From assembly GCF_001592935.1 (NCBI RefSeq), contig NZ_LRDB01000001.1, forward strand, positions 744,001 through 808,000: DNA of 64,000 nt. The letters are read 5' to 3'. Origin of the DNA: Roseivirga echinicomitans (GTDB lineage Bacteria; Bacteroidota; Bacteroidia; Cytophagales; Cyclobacteriaceae). The position numbers and the translations under genes were made by a program. This document shows, in pieces, positions 26,414 through 35,420 of the stretch. The notes under the pieces are model-generated. The model saw only the letters and a list, made by a program, of their open reading frames with translations. It was not told the DNA's origin and did not search any database. Each line of letters begins with the position of its first letter. Position 1 is the first letter of the stretch.

Positions 26414-26940
26414 GTGATTTGTGGAGAAACCATTTCTTTAATAGAGTCCAGCATTTCTTCGGCAAAAGGCAAAACCACATTTAGGGCTTCAATTAGATTG
26501 GGGCCAAGCTTTACCAAATATGGGTAGAGCACCAAATCTTCATCTTGCCCGGGTAGCTCAATGCCAAAATTATTAGTAAGCCAAAGGAGAATGCTTAAGC
26601 CAATGGCCCATTTTGCAATACCTACAATGGCTCCAGCAAATTTATCCACTCCGCCAAGCAACGTCATATCCACCACTTTCTTCATTAATTTCCCTACCAT
26701 ATTCACTAGCAGAATAATGGCCAGAAAAATAACAAGAAAGGAAATGAATGGCAGGAGGTGATCCATGCCTTCTATGTGTTCTTGCAAATAGGAGATACCG
26801 ATCTCCATGAGTTTAAAACCACCAATAATGGCCAAAACAAAGGCCAATATTCCGATAATTTCTAAGAGTAACCCTTTTCTAAAGCCCATTACCGCTCCAA
26901 AAATGAGCGGTATTAATAGTATGATGTCAAGGGTTTTCAA
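26410..26940 (-). CDS. CvpA family membrane protein
   Basis: A 176-residue protein with four hydrophobic segments and the CvpA/colicin V production-protein pattern (MKTLDIILLIPLIFGAVMG.RKGLLLEIIG, then the VGKLMKKVVDMTLLGGVDKFAGAIVGIAKW block). CvpA proteins are inner-membrane proteins linked to envelope stress and purine genes in other phyla, but the function is unclear. It begins 4 bases after the yqeY stop and overlaps pabA at its end. Confidence 0.83.
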   Translation of the reverse strand: MKTLDIILLIPLIFGAVMGFRKGLLLEIIGILAFVLAIIGGFKLMEIGISYLQEHIEGMDHLLPFISFLVIFLAIILLVNMVGKLMKKVVDMTLLGGVDKFAGAIVGIAKWAIGLSILLWLTNNFGIELPGQDEDLVLYPYLVKLGPNLIEALNVVLPFAEEMLDSIKEMVSPQIT

Positions 26941-26944
26941 TGAA

Positions 26945-27397
26945 TTAGGCTGTCAGTAATTGCTTCACTAAAGTTGAAATGGTTTTGCCATCCGCTTTTC
27001 CAGCGAGGGCTTTAGAGGCTGCGCCCATCACTTTACCCATATCCTGAGGACCAGAAGCACCTAGCTGAGCAATGATTTTTTGAAGTTCAGCTTTCACTTC
27101 TTCCTCGGTAAGCTGCTTTGGTAAATACTTTTCGATGACCTCAACTTCTGCCATTTCAACGGCATAAAGGTCTTCTCTATTCTGTTCTTTATAAATTTGC
27201 GCAGAGTCCCTTCTTTGCTTCACGGCTTTTACCAAAAGCTTCATTTCAGCATCAGCCGAAACTCCTTCAGTATTTCCTTTTTCAGTTTCAGCCAAAAGAA
27301 TCATTGATTTGACTGCCCTCAAGGCTTTCAGGTCATCTTTACGCTTTTCAAGCATTGCACTTTTAATATCTGCGTCAATCTGTTGTTTTAGGCTCAT
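26945..27397 (-). CDS. GatB/YqeY domain protein
   Basis: A 150-residue YqeY-type protein, the all-helical tail domain of the GatB amidotransferase subunit occurring alone. Features are ALRAVKSMILLAETEKG, a long Lys/Glu-rich helix, VEVIEKYLPKQLTEEE and DMGKVMGAASKALAGKADG. Role unproven; possibly tRNA-related. The ATG at 27397 lies about 34 bases from a TAACTTTG -7 element on the same strand, and pdxJ diverges. Confidence 0.88.
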   Translation of the reverse strand: MSLKQQIDADIKSAMLEKRKDDLKALRAVKSMILLAETEKGNTEGVSADAEMKLLVKAVKQRRDSAQIYKEQNREDLYAVEMAEVEVIEKYLPKQLTEEEVKAELQKIIAQLGASGPQDMGKVMGAASKALAGKADGKTISTLVKQLLTA

Positions 27398-27437
27398 CTC
27401 AAAATTTTTACGATCAATGAAATCATTAACTTGCGGG

Positions 27438-27445
27438 CAAAGTTA
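27438..27445 (-). promoter_or_regulatory. Bacteroidota -7 element TAACTTTG for yqeY
   Basis: On the minus strand the octamer fits TAnnTTTG and precedes the yqeY ATG by about 40 bases. No clear -33 box is seen at the expected distance. Confidence 0.45.
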
Positions 27446-27463
27446 TGCAAATAAAAATATTCC

Positions 27464-28177
27464 ATGACTAAGCTTAGTGTCAACATCAACAAGATAGCCA
27501 CAATTCGGAATGCCCGTGGTGGAAATAACCCCAATGTAGTGCAGGTGGCAAAAGACTGCGAACGCTTTGGTGCTCAGGGAATTACTGTGCATCCACGTCC
27601 AGATGAACGCCACATTACCAGACAGGATGTGTACGATTTGAAGAAAGTAGTAACAACTGAATTCAATATTGAGGGCTATCCTGACGAACGCTTTATGGCC
27701 ATGGTGAAAGAAGTGAAGCCAGAACAGGCCACACTAGTACCTGACCCTCCGGGAGTCCTTACTTCAAATGCAGGTTGGGATACCGTTGTCCATGAAGAAT
27801 TTCTGAAAGGAGTGATTTCGGAATTAAAAGCTGTAGGGATACGTGTCTCTATTTTCGTAGCACCTGAAATTGATATGATTGAAGGAGCTGCCAAAGTTGG
27901 CACTGATCGTATTGAACTTTATACCGAAATGTATGCTTCGACTTATGAGGAAGACAAAGTTAAAGCGATTGCCGATTATAAATTGGCAGCAGCCAAGGCG
28001 AAGGAATTAGGACTTGGAATAAATGCAGGCCACGATTTAGATTTAAAGAATTTAGCCTACTTGAAACAAGAAATTCCTTTTATGGATGAGGTCTCCATTG
28101 GGCATGCCTTGGTTTGTGATGCGCTATATTTAGGTTTAGAAAATACTATTCAACTTTATTTAAGAGAATTAAAATAA
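27464..28177 (+). CDS. pdxJ: Pyridoxine 5'-phosphate synthase
   Basis: A 237-residue PdxJ, which condenses 1-deoxyxylulose 5-phosphate with 3-amino-1-hydroxyacetone phosphate to make pyridoxine phosphate (vitamin B6). Typical segments are [37 protein letters not shown] and GHDLDLKNL. The final codon overlaps the start of the next gene by one base (TAATG), so pdxJ leads a compact operon of three genes. Confidence 0.95.
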   Translation: MTKLSVNINKIATIRNARGGNNPNVVQVAKDCERFGAQGITVHPRPDERHITRQDVYDLKKVVTTEFNIEGYPDERFMAMVKEVKPEQATLVPDPPGVLTSNAGWDTVVHEEFLKGVISELKAVGIRVSIFVAPEIDMIEGAAKVGTDRIELYTEMYASTYEEDKVKAIADYKLAAAKAKELGLGINAGHDLDLKNLAYLKQEIPFMDEVSIGHALVCDALYLGLENTIQLYLRELK

Positions 28178-28944
28178 TGCAAGAACTCTATTTCAGAGAA
28201 TTGGGCGAAGGCCAACCATTAATAATACTTCATGGTTTGTTGGGTACATCAGACAACTGGCTTACATTGGGTAAAAAGTATGCTGAATATTATAAGGTAT
28301 ACATTCTAGACCAGCGGAATCATGGCCAGTCTTTTCATGACGATGAGTTTTCTTATCCGGCTATGTCGGAGGACTTGCTCAACTTTATGGATAATCATAA
28401 CATTGAAAAGCCTCACATTTTGGGGCATTCAATGGGAGGAAAAGTAGCGATGACTTTTGCTACGGAGCACCCTAGCAGAGTGGACAAATTGATTATAGCC
28501 GATATTGGGCCCCAGTCATACCCCCCACATCACACCCTTATTTTCAAAGGTTTATTCTCATTAGATCTTCCCAGCTTGAGTTCGAGAAAAGAAGCAGATG
28601 AAAAGTTAGCTGAATACATTCCAGAGTTTGGAGTGCGCCAGTTTTTGCTGAAAAACTTAGCGAGGAGCAACGATGCATTCGAGTGGAAAATGAACTTAGA
28701 TGTAATTGCAAAAGAAATTGATAAAGTTGGTTTAGGTCTAAATCATAATTCCGTTTATGATGGAAGCACACTTTTTATCAGGGGTGGAAAGTCGGATTAT
28801 ATAACGGATTCTGACTTCAATTTAATCCATTCCATTTTCAAGAAAAGTAAAATAGAAACCATAGAAGGCGTAGGGCATTGGCTTCATGCCGAAAAGCCAG
28901 AAGAATTTTTAAATCTCACTTTAGATTATTTGCAAAATGGGTAG
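28177..28944 (+). CDS. Alpha/beta hydrolase (YbfF-like esterase)
   Basis: A 255-residue alpha/beta hydrolase of the YbfF type: HGLLGTSDNW oxyanion turn, DQRNHGQSFHD, nucleophile elbow GHSMGGK and the late catalytic GVGHWLHAEKP. Members cleave short acyl esters or thioesters. It overlaps pdxJ by one base and the methyltransferase gene by 8 bases, so all three are translated together. Confidence 0.85.
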   Translation: MQELYFRELGEGQPLIILHGLLGTSDNWLTLGKKYAEYYKVYILDQRNHGQSFHDDEFSYPAMSEDLLNFMDNHNIEKPHILGHSMGGKVAMTFATEHPSRVDKLIIADIGPQSYPPHHTLIFKGLFSLDLPSLSSRKEADEKLAEYIPEFGVRQFLLKNLARSNDAFEWKMNLDVIAKEIDKVGLGLNHNSVYDGSTLFIRGGKSDYITDSDFNLIHSIFKKSKIETIEGVGHWLHAEKPEEFLNLTLDYLQNG

Positions 28945-29647
28945 TGGACAAGTTTTTATGATTCCGAATGTGATTTCGGCCGATACCCAGCAAGCGGTTA
29001 TTCCCGAACAAGTGCGTGAAGCCATTCTTAAGTGCGACTTGTTTTATGTAGAGGATTTGCGAACTGCCAGAAGGTACCTCAGTTCGTTGAGGCTTGGTTT
29101 AGTGATTGAAGAACTTCAATTTGAGATTTTGAATAAAAAAACCTCCTACGAAGATTGTTTCGAATTGATACAACCCGCCATTTCTGGAAAAAACATTGGT
29201 ATTATATCAGAGTCGGGTTGCCCTGGTGTAGCCGATCCTGGTGCCCGATTGGTTCATATGGCGCATCAGTTTGGAGTGAAAGTCAATCCCTTGGTTGGTC
29301 CATCTTCGATACTTCTGGCCTTAATGGCGAGTGGTTTCAATGGTCAGTCTTTTACCTTTCATGGCTACTTGCCAATCGACAGAAAAGAACGTCAGCAGGC
29401 CATTAGAGATTTGGAAAAGGAATCTAATCTGAAGAACATTACTCAGATCTTTATGGATACGCCTTACCGAAACGAAGCCTTATTGACAGACATTCTAAAA
29501 GTGGCTAGAAAGGAAACTTTCTTATGTGTAGCCAAAGATATTTCTGGGGCTAGCGAACACATTATTTCAAAATCAGTGGGCAAATGGAAGGCCTCTGATA
29601 TAGATATGAAGAAGACGCCTGCTATCTTTCTGCTTTACAGCAGTTAG
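28937..29647 (+). CDS. RsmI-like SAM-dependent (tetrapyrrole-type) methyltransferase
   Basis: A 236-residue methyltransferase resembling RsmI, which 2'-O-methylates C1402 of 16S rRNA. Typical elements are the N-terminal PNVISADTQ and VEDLRTARRYLSS, ISESGCPGVADPGA (SAM-binding), and LVGPSSILLALMASGF. It is somewhat shorter than the roughly 280-residue RsmI of Gammaproteobacteria, as expected for the family version in this phylum. Whether it acts on C1402 is inference. Confidence 0.78.
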   Translation: MGSGQVFMIPNVISADTQQAVIPEQVREAILKCDLFYVEDLRTARRYLSSLRLGLVIEELQFEILNKKTSYEDCFELIQPAISGKNIGIISESGCPGVADPGARLVHMAHQFGVKVNPLVGPSSILLALMASGFNGQSFTFHGYLPIDRKERQQAIRDLEKESNLKNITQIFMDTPYRNEALLTDILKVARKETFLCVAKDISGASEHIISKSVGKWKASDIDMKKTPAIFLLYSS

Positions 29648-29686
29648 TATTACTGAACATTTGTTTTCATAATAAAATCAAAAGCC

Positions 29687-29694
29687 TATTTTTG
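29687..29694 (+). promoter_or_regulatory. Bacteroidota -7 element TATTTTTG for metK
   Basis: The octamer matches TAnnTTTG and lies 33 bases before the metK ATG. A TTTT at 29664-29667 has the 19-base spacing, and a true TTTG at 29660-29663 has 23 bases; either could serve as -33. Confidence 0.55.
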
Positions 29695-29727
29695 CGCTCC
29701 AATATTTGAATAAACTAACATTATAAT

Positions 29728-30981
29728 ATGTCATACCTATTTACATCTGAGTCAGTTTCCGAAGGACACCCTGATAAAGTTTCCGATCAAATTTCCGATG
29801 CACTCATCGATAACTTCTTGGCTTTCGATCCTGATTCTAAAGTAGCTTGTGAAACCTTAGTGACCACAGGTCAGGTGATTTTGGCAGGTGAGGTAAAGTC
29901 TAAAACTTACCTTGATGTTCAGAGAATTGCTAGAGACGTAATCGAGAGAATTGGTTATACAAAAGCTGAATATCAGTTTGATAGCAAGTCTTGTGGTGTG
30001 CTCTCAGCCATTCACGAGCAGTCTCAAGACATTAATCAAGGAGTTGACAGGGCCAACAAAGAAGAGCAAGGCGCTGGTGACCAAGGTATGATGTTCGGCT
30101 ATGCTACGAAAGAGACAGAGAACTACATGCCTTTGGCATTAGACCTTTCTCATAAAATTCTTCAAGAATTAGCAGACCTAAGAAGAGAATGTAAAGAAAT
30201 TCCTTACCTAAGACCAGACGCAAAATCTCAGGTAACAATTGAATATTCTGACGACAACGTGCCGTTGAGAATTGATAGTATTGTGGTTTCTACACAGCAC
30301 GATGATTTTGCTGGAGATGAAGAAATGTTGGCGACTATCCGTAAGGACATCATCAATATCTTGATCCCAAGAGTGATGGCGAAATTACCAGCGAATCTTC
30401 AAGCATTGTTCAATGGTCAGATCAAATACCACATCAACCCAACTGGAAAGTTTGTGATTGGTGGGCCACACGGTGATACTGGTTTAACAGGAAGAAAAAT
30501 TATTGTAGATACTTACGGTGGAAAAGGTGCTCATGGTGGAGGTGCATTCTCTGGAAAGGACCCTTCAAAAGTAGACCGTTCTGCAGCTTATGCTACACGA
30601 CATATCGCTAAGAACTTAGTGGCTGCAGGTGTAGCTGACGAGGTGTTAGTACAAGTTTCTTACGCTATTGGAGTAGTTGAGCCAATGGGTATTTTCATCT
30701 CTACTTACGGTACTGCACACGTAGACATGACCGATGGCGAGATTGCTAAAAAAGTATCTGAAGTGTTCGATATGCGTCCTTATGCAATTGAAACTAGACT
30801 GAAATTAAGAAACCCAATGTATCTTGAAACTGCGGCTTATGGCCACATGGGTAGAAAGAACGAAATAGTAAAGAAAAGCTTCATCGGTGCTGATGGAATG
30901 TCGCATGAGAGAGAAGTGGAATTATTTACTTGGGAAAAATTAGATTATCAAGATCAAGTAAAGGCAGCTTTCGGGCTTTAA
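29728..30981 (+). CDS. metK: S-adenosylmethionine synthase
   Basis: A 417-residue MetK, which makes SAM from methionine and ATP. All family motifs are present: [44 protein letters not shown] and [19 protein letters not shown]. It has its own -7 promoter and a strong terminator. The 80-base leader shows no structure that I would call a SAM riboswitch. Confidence 0.97.
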   Translation: MSYLFTSESVSEGHPDKVSDQISDALIDNFLAFDPDSKVACETLVTTGQVILAGEVKSKTYLDVQRIARDVIERIGYTKAEYQFDSKSCGVLSAIHEQSQDINQGVDRANKEEQGAGDQGMMFGYATKETENYMPLALDLSHKILQELADLRRECKEIPYLRPDAKSQVTIEYSDDNVPLRIDSIVVSTQHDDFAGDEEMLATIRKDIINILIPRVMAKLPANLQALFNGQIKYHINPTGKFVIGGPHGDTGLTGRKIIVDTYGGKGAHGGGAFSGKDPSKVDRSAAYATRHIAKNLVAAGVADEVLVQVSYAIGVVEPMGIFISTYGTAHVDMTDGEIAKKVSEVFDMRPYAIETRLKLRNPMYLETAAYGHMGRKNEIVKKSFIGADGMSHEREVELFTWEKLDYQDQVKAAFGL

Positions 30982-31005
30982 GCTTTACTTCATAAATATT
31001 AACCC

Positions 31006-31037
31006 AAAGCCCGATTCATTGAATCGGGCTTTTTATT
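31006..31037 (+). terminator. Intrinsic terminator of metK
   Basis: GC-rich 13-bp stem (31006-31018 with 31020-31032; a few bases must open to form the loop) followed by a T run. Confidence 0.8.
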
Positions 31038-31049
31038 TAACTAGCAGCT

Positions 31050-31529
31050 ATGGAACATAATTTAAGAGAAACGATTCTTTCCGCCTTTGAGCGCTTTATG
31101 ATGATGCCCGAAAATGAAGCCAATTTAAGGCTGGCTGCTGATAAATGGTCGATTCAAGAAATTGTGGGGCATATGATCGATTCAGCTTCCAATAACCATG
31201 CGCGAATTGTGAAAGCACAATCTACGGATGACTTGATTTTTGAAGGCTACGATCAAGTGGCTTGGGTAGAAAACCAAAATTATGCAGGTGCGCAATGGCA
31301 TGATTTGATCATTCTATGGAGACAGTACAACCTACATATCGATTACATTGTGGGCCAAATTCCTGACAAGGTGTTAACAAAGGAAAGGTCAAATCATAAC
31401 CTCGATAAGATTGCTTGGAAACCTGTTCCAGCAGATCAGCCCACAACGCTTGAATATTTCATCAATGATTATATCAAGCACTTAAAACATCATCTGGGTC
31501 AGATTGAGGAGATTATCTCTAACACCTGA
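31050..31529 (+). CDS. DinB-like four-helix protein
   Basis: A 159-residue DinB/YfiT-family four-helix bundle. The family pattern is seen in WSIQEIVGHMIDSASNNHAR (metal-ligand His) and in the C-terminal YIKHLKHHLGQIEEI, which supplies further His ligands. DinB proteins are metal-dependent thiol-transferase-like enzymes, mostly of unknown substrate. It is preceded by the metK terminator and followed by a bidirectional one, so it is a single-gene unit. Confidence 0.83.
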   Translation: MEHNLRETILSAFERFMMMPENEANLRLAADKWSIQEIVGHMIDSASNNHARIVKAQSTDDLIFEGYDQVAWVENQNYAGAQWHDLIILWRQYNLHIDYIVGQIPDKVLTKERSNHNLDKIAWKPVPADQPTTLEYFINDYIKHLKHHLGQIEEIISNT

Positions 31530-31534
31530 GATAA

Positions 31535-31575
31535 CAAAAAAGGAATTGTCAAATGGGTTGACAATTCCTTTTTTG
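31535..31575. terminator. Bidirectional intrinsic terminator
   Basis: A perfect 18-bp stem (31535-31552 with 31558-31575) with a 5-base loop and A/T tracts on both sides. It separates the convergent DinB and ferredoxin-like genes. Confidence 0.88.
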
Positions 31576-31596
31576 TTGAGTGATGATGCTATTCAG

Positions 31597-33024
31597 TTAA
31601 TCTGAAATTTTCACGCTTTCATTACCAATAATAATTGGAGGTAAATCGTAACGTTTTTCTTCTGGGCCATTTTCTAATTTCAGTACTCCTCTTGGGCAAA
31701 CCGCAGAACAAACCCCGCAGCCCACACAACTCGCACGGACAATATTTTGCCCTTTCTGAGCATAAGCCCTTACATCAATACCCTGCTCACAATAGGTAGA
31801 GCAGTTTCCGCAAGAAATACATTGGCCACCATTCGTGGTAATCCTAAATTTAGATTTGAAGCGTTGAATAATGCCCATATAGCCTGCCATTGGGCAGCCA
31901 AAACGACACCAAACACGGTTGCCAAGCATGGGGTAGAAACCAACCCCAATGATTCCTGAGAAGATGGCTCCAATAAAGAAACCATAAGGTTTTTGGAATT
32001 TAGAATAGATATCGAGCCCAAAAACGGAACTGGTACCTGTGAAATATCCATAGAGCGTAACGGCCGTCATTACAAAAACGAATATCATCACACTGTGAAT
32101 GAGCCAACGTTCAAGTTTCCAAGCACCCAGTTTTTTTGAAGAAAGGTGACGGAATGGATCTCCTGCAGTTTCGGCCAAACCACCACAACCACATACCCAA
32201 GAGCAATACCAACGCTTACCAATCAAGTAGGTTAAAACTGGAGTTCCAACTAAGAATAAGGCCATACCAGCGATTAAATAAATCATTCCAACGGGCTGAT
32301 AGGCTTCTTCCTGCATTGCGTCTAAATGATAGCTATAAAAGAAGTCGTAATCGAGTGGCCAGACGTTTTTAATGTCAGCATCATAATAGCCAGCATATTC
32401 GCCAGCCGTGGTGGTCACATCATTATAATTAAGCGCTGCTAAAATTTCAGGGATAGTATAAGCAAAAACCAGTTGGGCAATCATCACCGAAATGGTTCTT
32501 ATAAGTTGATAACGATTATGTCTGTATTTGAAAATGAACTTCATACCTAAAGCCAAAATGGCGATGGTATAAAGGGTTCCATACATAAACCATTGACTCG
32601 CAGGGCGGCCTTTTATGGCCATGCTCAGCGGGTCGAAAAGTGCGACCAAGCCTTGATTTTCGCCACTCTGAACAAAACCTACATAGCCAGGAAACCAATA
32701 CAACAGGATATAAAAGCCTGTAAGCAAAATGCCAACTGCCCAAGCAAATGCGCCCCGGCTGGTCAATGAAAAATGCCAAACTCCGTTGTTTTTAATTCCT
32801 TCAGGTTGCTTCAAATAACTTCGAGCGCCATAAACGGTGGTTCCGCCTATCATGGAAATGATGGCGATGGGCATAAATATAGCTGCATCTAAGGCTACAT
32901 TGGCCCAAGCGGCTAAGAGTATTAGCACTCCAAAGCAGGCCACCACTAAGGCTACTTTTTGGATTACATCTGTATCTTCTGGATGCGGGTTCGAGATGGA
33001 TAAATTCGGTTCTGTAGTCGACAT
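31597..33024 (-). CDS. Membrane polyferredoxin (NapH/CcoG-like) 4Fe-4S protein
   Basis: A 475-residue integral membrane iron-sulfur protein. About eight hydrophobic helices are seen. Two cysteine clusters of the NapH type lie in the membrane part (WYCSWVCGCGG and VWCRFGCPM), followed by two classical 4Fe-4S ferredoxin motifs near the C-terminus (CISCGNCSTYC and CVGCGVCSAVCP). The family passes electrons across or along the membrane. Upstream, 15 bases away, is an FAD oxidoreductase that probably feeds or drains electrons; the electron donor and acceptor are unknown. Confidence 0.85.
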   Translation of the reverse strand: MSTTEPNLSISNPHPEDTDVIQKVALVVACFGVLILLAAWANVALDAAIFMPIAIISMIGGTTVYGARSYLKQPEGIKNNGVWHFSLTSRGAFAWAVGILLTGFYILLYWFPGYVGFVQSGENQGLVALFDPLSMAIKGRPASQWFMYGTLYTIAILALGMKFIFKYRHNRYQLIRTISVMIAQLVFAYTIPEILAALNYNDVTTTAGEYAGYYDADIKNVWPLDYDFFYSYHLDAMQEEAYQPVGMIYLIAGMALFLVGTPVLTYLIGKRWYCSWVCGCGGLAETAGDPFRHLSSKKLGAWKLERWLIHSVMIFVFVMTAVTLYGYFTGTSSVFGLDIYSKFQKPYGFFIGAIFSGIIGVGFYPMLGNRVWCRFGCPMAGYMGIIQRFKSKFRITTNGGQCISCGNCSTYCEQGIDVRAYAQKGQNIVRASCVGCGVCSAVCPRGVLKLENGPEEKRYDLPPIIIGNESVKISD

Positions 33025-33039
33025 TATTGTCTATTTGAA

Positions 33040-34374
33040 TTATGATACAAAGTCTAAAATGCGTTTCCAGCTTTTCTTTTTAAGCTGAATATTTTTGCCG
33101 TTTTCACGATTGAATTGTGCGATGATTTCGGCCTCATAGGTTTTATAAAGCTCTGGATCAAAGTTGGCGTCCTTTAAGTGCTCAAGCACATAATCGACTG
33201 TTCTCCCTTCCTTAAACCATTTATCAAAGGCATGGTGTCGAAGTCTAAAGCCTAAATTGTTTACGCCCAACAGTTTCCCAGTAGATTTTTCCCAGCGCAG
33301 TCGAAGGCAGATTTTTCCATTCTTATGCTCCCAGTAAAAGTCGTTTTCATTGTCTTTCGCTTTCGCCCAAACCCAACCATAGGTTTGGTATTCTATATCT
33401 AAGAATTTAGCAGAGTTGAACCAATGACCAGGTTCATATTTGGTCGGTTTATCGCATAATGTTCTGGCGAGCGCTTCGCCCATCATTCGGCCAGTATACC
33501 AAACTTGTTCTATGCTTTTTCTTTCTCCATTCGGCTCTAAAAATTCAGCACAATCGCCAAGCGCATACACATTGTCAATGTTGGTTTTAAGGAATGGATC
33601 AACTAAAACGCCTCTTTTTGTTTCAATTCCTGAACCTTTTAAAAGCCCGATATTAGGAGAAACACCCACGGTGAGCCCTACGAATTCACATTGAATAGTT
33701 TCACCTGTTCCAGTAATTACTGCTTTTACACGGCCGTTTTCATCTGAAATAATTTCTTTTAATTCGGTCGCCAGCCGTAGGTCTATATGATGTTCTTTGA
33801 TGTGGCGGTTGATCATTTGAGATTCTCCGTAGGGTAGAACATTGTCCCAAAAGCTTTCTTCCCTCACTAAAAATGTAACTGGAATATTTCTGGAGCGAAG
33901 CATTTCGGCCATTTCAATACCAATCAAGCCTCCTCCGACAATGACGGCTCGGGAAAGGTTCTTGGTATTGGCTTCCATGGTTTCCAAATCTTGATAGCTG
34001 TAAAGTCCTTGTACGCCTTCTAAATCTTGGCCCGGCCAGCCAAATTTATTGGGTTTAGATCCTGTGGCAATTACCAACTTATCATATCCCATAGTTTCTC
34101 CATCGGAAAAATGGAGGGTTTTACCATCAGTGTCTACTTTTTCTACAAAGGCACGCTTCAGATCGATCCTGTTTTTTTCCCAAAACCAATCCTCATAAGG
34201 TTTGGTGTGCTCGTATTTCATATGGCCCATGTAAATGTACATCAGCGCAGTTCTAGAAAAGAAATGGTCGGTTTCAGCAGAAATGACAGTGATTTTATGG
34301 TCACTGAGTTTGCGTACATGGCGGGCTGTGGTGATACCCGAAATGCCGTTTCCTATAATTACAATGTTATGCAT
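33040..34374 (-). CDS. FAD-dependent NAD(P)H oxidoreductase
   Basis: A 444-residue pyridine nucleotide-disulfide oxidoreductase-type flavoprotein. Two nucleotide-binding folds are clear: FAD motif IGNGISGITTARH at the N-terminus and NAD(P)H motif VIVGGGLIGIEMAEML near residue 145, plus the FAD Asp in YALGDCAEF. The disulfide CxxxxC of glutathione reductases is not visible, so a rubredoxin/ferredoxin reductase-type role is likely. It begins the operon with the membrane polyferredoxin; the pair suggests electron flow between NAD(P)H and the iron-sulfur protein. Confidence 0.87.
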   Translation of the reverse strand: MHNIVIIGNGISGITTARHVRKLSDHKITVISAETDHFFSRTALMYIYMGHMKYEHTKPYEDWFWEKNRIDLKRAFVEKVDTDGKTLHFSDGETMGYDKLVIATGSKPNKFGWPGQDLEGVQGLYSYQDLETMEANTKNLSRAVIVGGGLIGIEMAEMLRSRNIPVTFLVREESFWDNVLPYGESQMINRHIKEHHIDLRLATELKEIISDENGRVKAVITGTGETIQCEFVGLTVGVSPNIGLLKGSGIETKRGVLVDPFLKTNIDNVYALGDCAEFLEPNGERKSIEQVWYTGRMMGEALARTLCDKPTKYEPGHWFNSAKFLDIEYQTYGWVWAKAKDNENDFYWEHKNGKICLRLRWEKSTGKLLGVNNLGFRLRHHAFDKWFKEGRTVDYVLEHLKDANFDPELYKTYEAEIIAQFNRENGKNIQLKKKSWKRILDFVS

Positions 34375-34617
34375 AGCTGGATGATAATACCCAAGTTGAG
34401 GTTTTTAGTTGCTTGAACATGTCGTTTTTATGACGGTAATACAAACTCTTATCAAGTCAGGGTTTAGCTTTTGTTGAATTTAAGGAATTAATGCCGCATG
34501 TCTAACCTCGCCCTTGCTAAATGAGTGAACATATTTATCTTGAACCAGTATTAATGATAGGTCATGCAACCTTTTACATTGGTGGCCATCTTTAGGCCAG
34601 ATTTAAGTTTTAAGAAA

Positions 34618-35331
34618 ATGAAAATATTATTAAGAATTTCGAGACCCACTTTACTTGCTGCTGTTATGGTAATGTTTGCCATGACCGCTTTTGGGCAAGC
34701 CAAGCAGAAAAGAGAAATATCTGGCGTTAGAGAGTTGAGCGTAAGCAATGCTTTTGCAGTTGAAATCCGAGTTGGAAATCAAGAGTCTTTAGAAATAGAG
34801 ATTGATGAGGACTACATGGATGATGTAATCACAGAAGTAAGAGGAGGCCGATTGACCATCAAAATGAGAGACCAATCGGGCCGAAGAGGCTACAGAATGA
34901 GAGAAACCCCAAGGGCTTATCTTACTGTAAAGTCGCTAGAATCAATTTCTGCCAGTGGTGCGGTTTCTATCAAAACTATGCAGACTTTAGAAAGTAGTAA
35001 AATGAGCATTGATCTTTCTGGAGCTTCATCTCTAAATTTAGATTTGGATGTGAATGATTTGAACCTAGAAGTTTCAGGTTCATGTGTAATCAACTTGAAA
35101 GGTAGGGCCGATAAACAAACTGTTAAAATTACGGGTGCGTCCACTTACAGTGCTTATGACCTTCAGAATAAAATTGCAGACTTGCGTATTTCTGGTGCCA
35201 GCAATGCAAGGGTTAATGTTTCTGAAAGATTAGAAGCCAATGTTTCTGGAGCCTCTAGTGTTCGTTACCGTGGAAGTGCTTCCGTAGATTCAGATACTTC
35301 TGGCGCTTCAAGTGTAAGAAAAGGAGAGTAA
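34618..35331 (+). CDS. DUF2807 (head-GIN) secreted protein
   Basis: A 237-residue exported protein with signal peptide (to about AFGQAK). The mature part is the DUF2807 auto-transporter-like beta-helix repeat: runs of SGASS, SGASN and SGSC with Asn and Val every turn, for instance ISASGAVSI, LSGASSLNL and VSGASSVRY. The frame is open from 34564, but the ATG at 34618 starts a clean signal peptide. Function unknown; proteins of this type are thought to be periplasmic or cell-surface. A palindromic terminator follows. Confidence 0.85.
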   Translation: MKILLRISRPTLLAAVMVMFAMTAFGQAKQKREISGVRELSVSNAFAVEIRVGNQESLEIEIDEDYMDDVITEVRGGRLTIKMRDQSGRRGYRMRETPRAYLTVKSLESISASGAVSIKTMQTLESSKMSIDLSGASSLNLDLDVNDLNLEVSGSCVINLKGRADKQTVKITGASTYSAYDLQNKIADLRISGASNARVNVSERLEANVSGASSVRYRGSASVDSDTSGASSVRKGE

Positions 35332-35390
35332 TATTTTTGGACCCTGCTCCATGAAAATTATAGAGATTCCGAGAATTCGGAACAGAATGA

Positions 35391-35420
35391 TAAAAAGTCC
35401 CTTTCGAAAGGGACTTTTTA
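35391..35420. terminator. Bidirectional intrinsic terminator
   Basis: A 30-base perfect palindrome (AAAAAGTCCCTTTC and its complement) between the convergent DUF2807 and meaB genes. Its A and T ends suit termination on either strand. Confidence 0.85.

Noticed and set aside
29648-29727. Possible SAM riboswitch before metK
   Set aside because: The leader is only about 30 bases after the -7 element and has no conserved paired elements.
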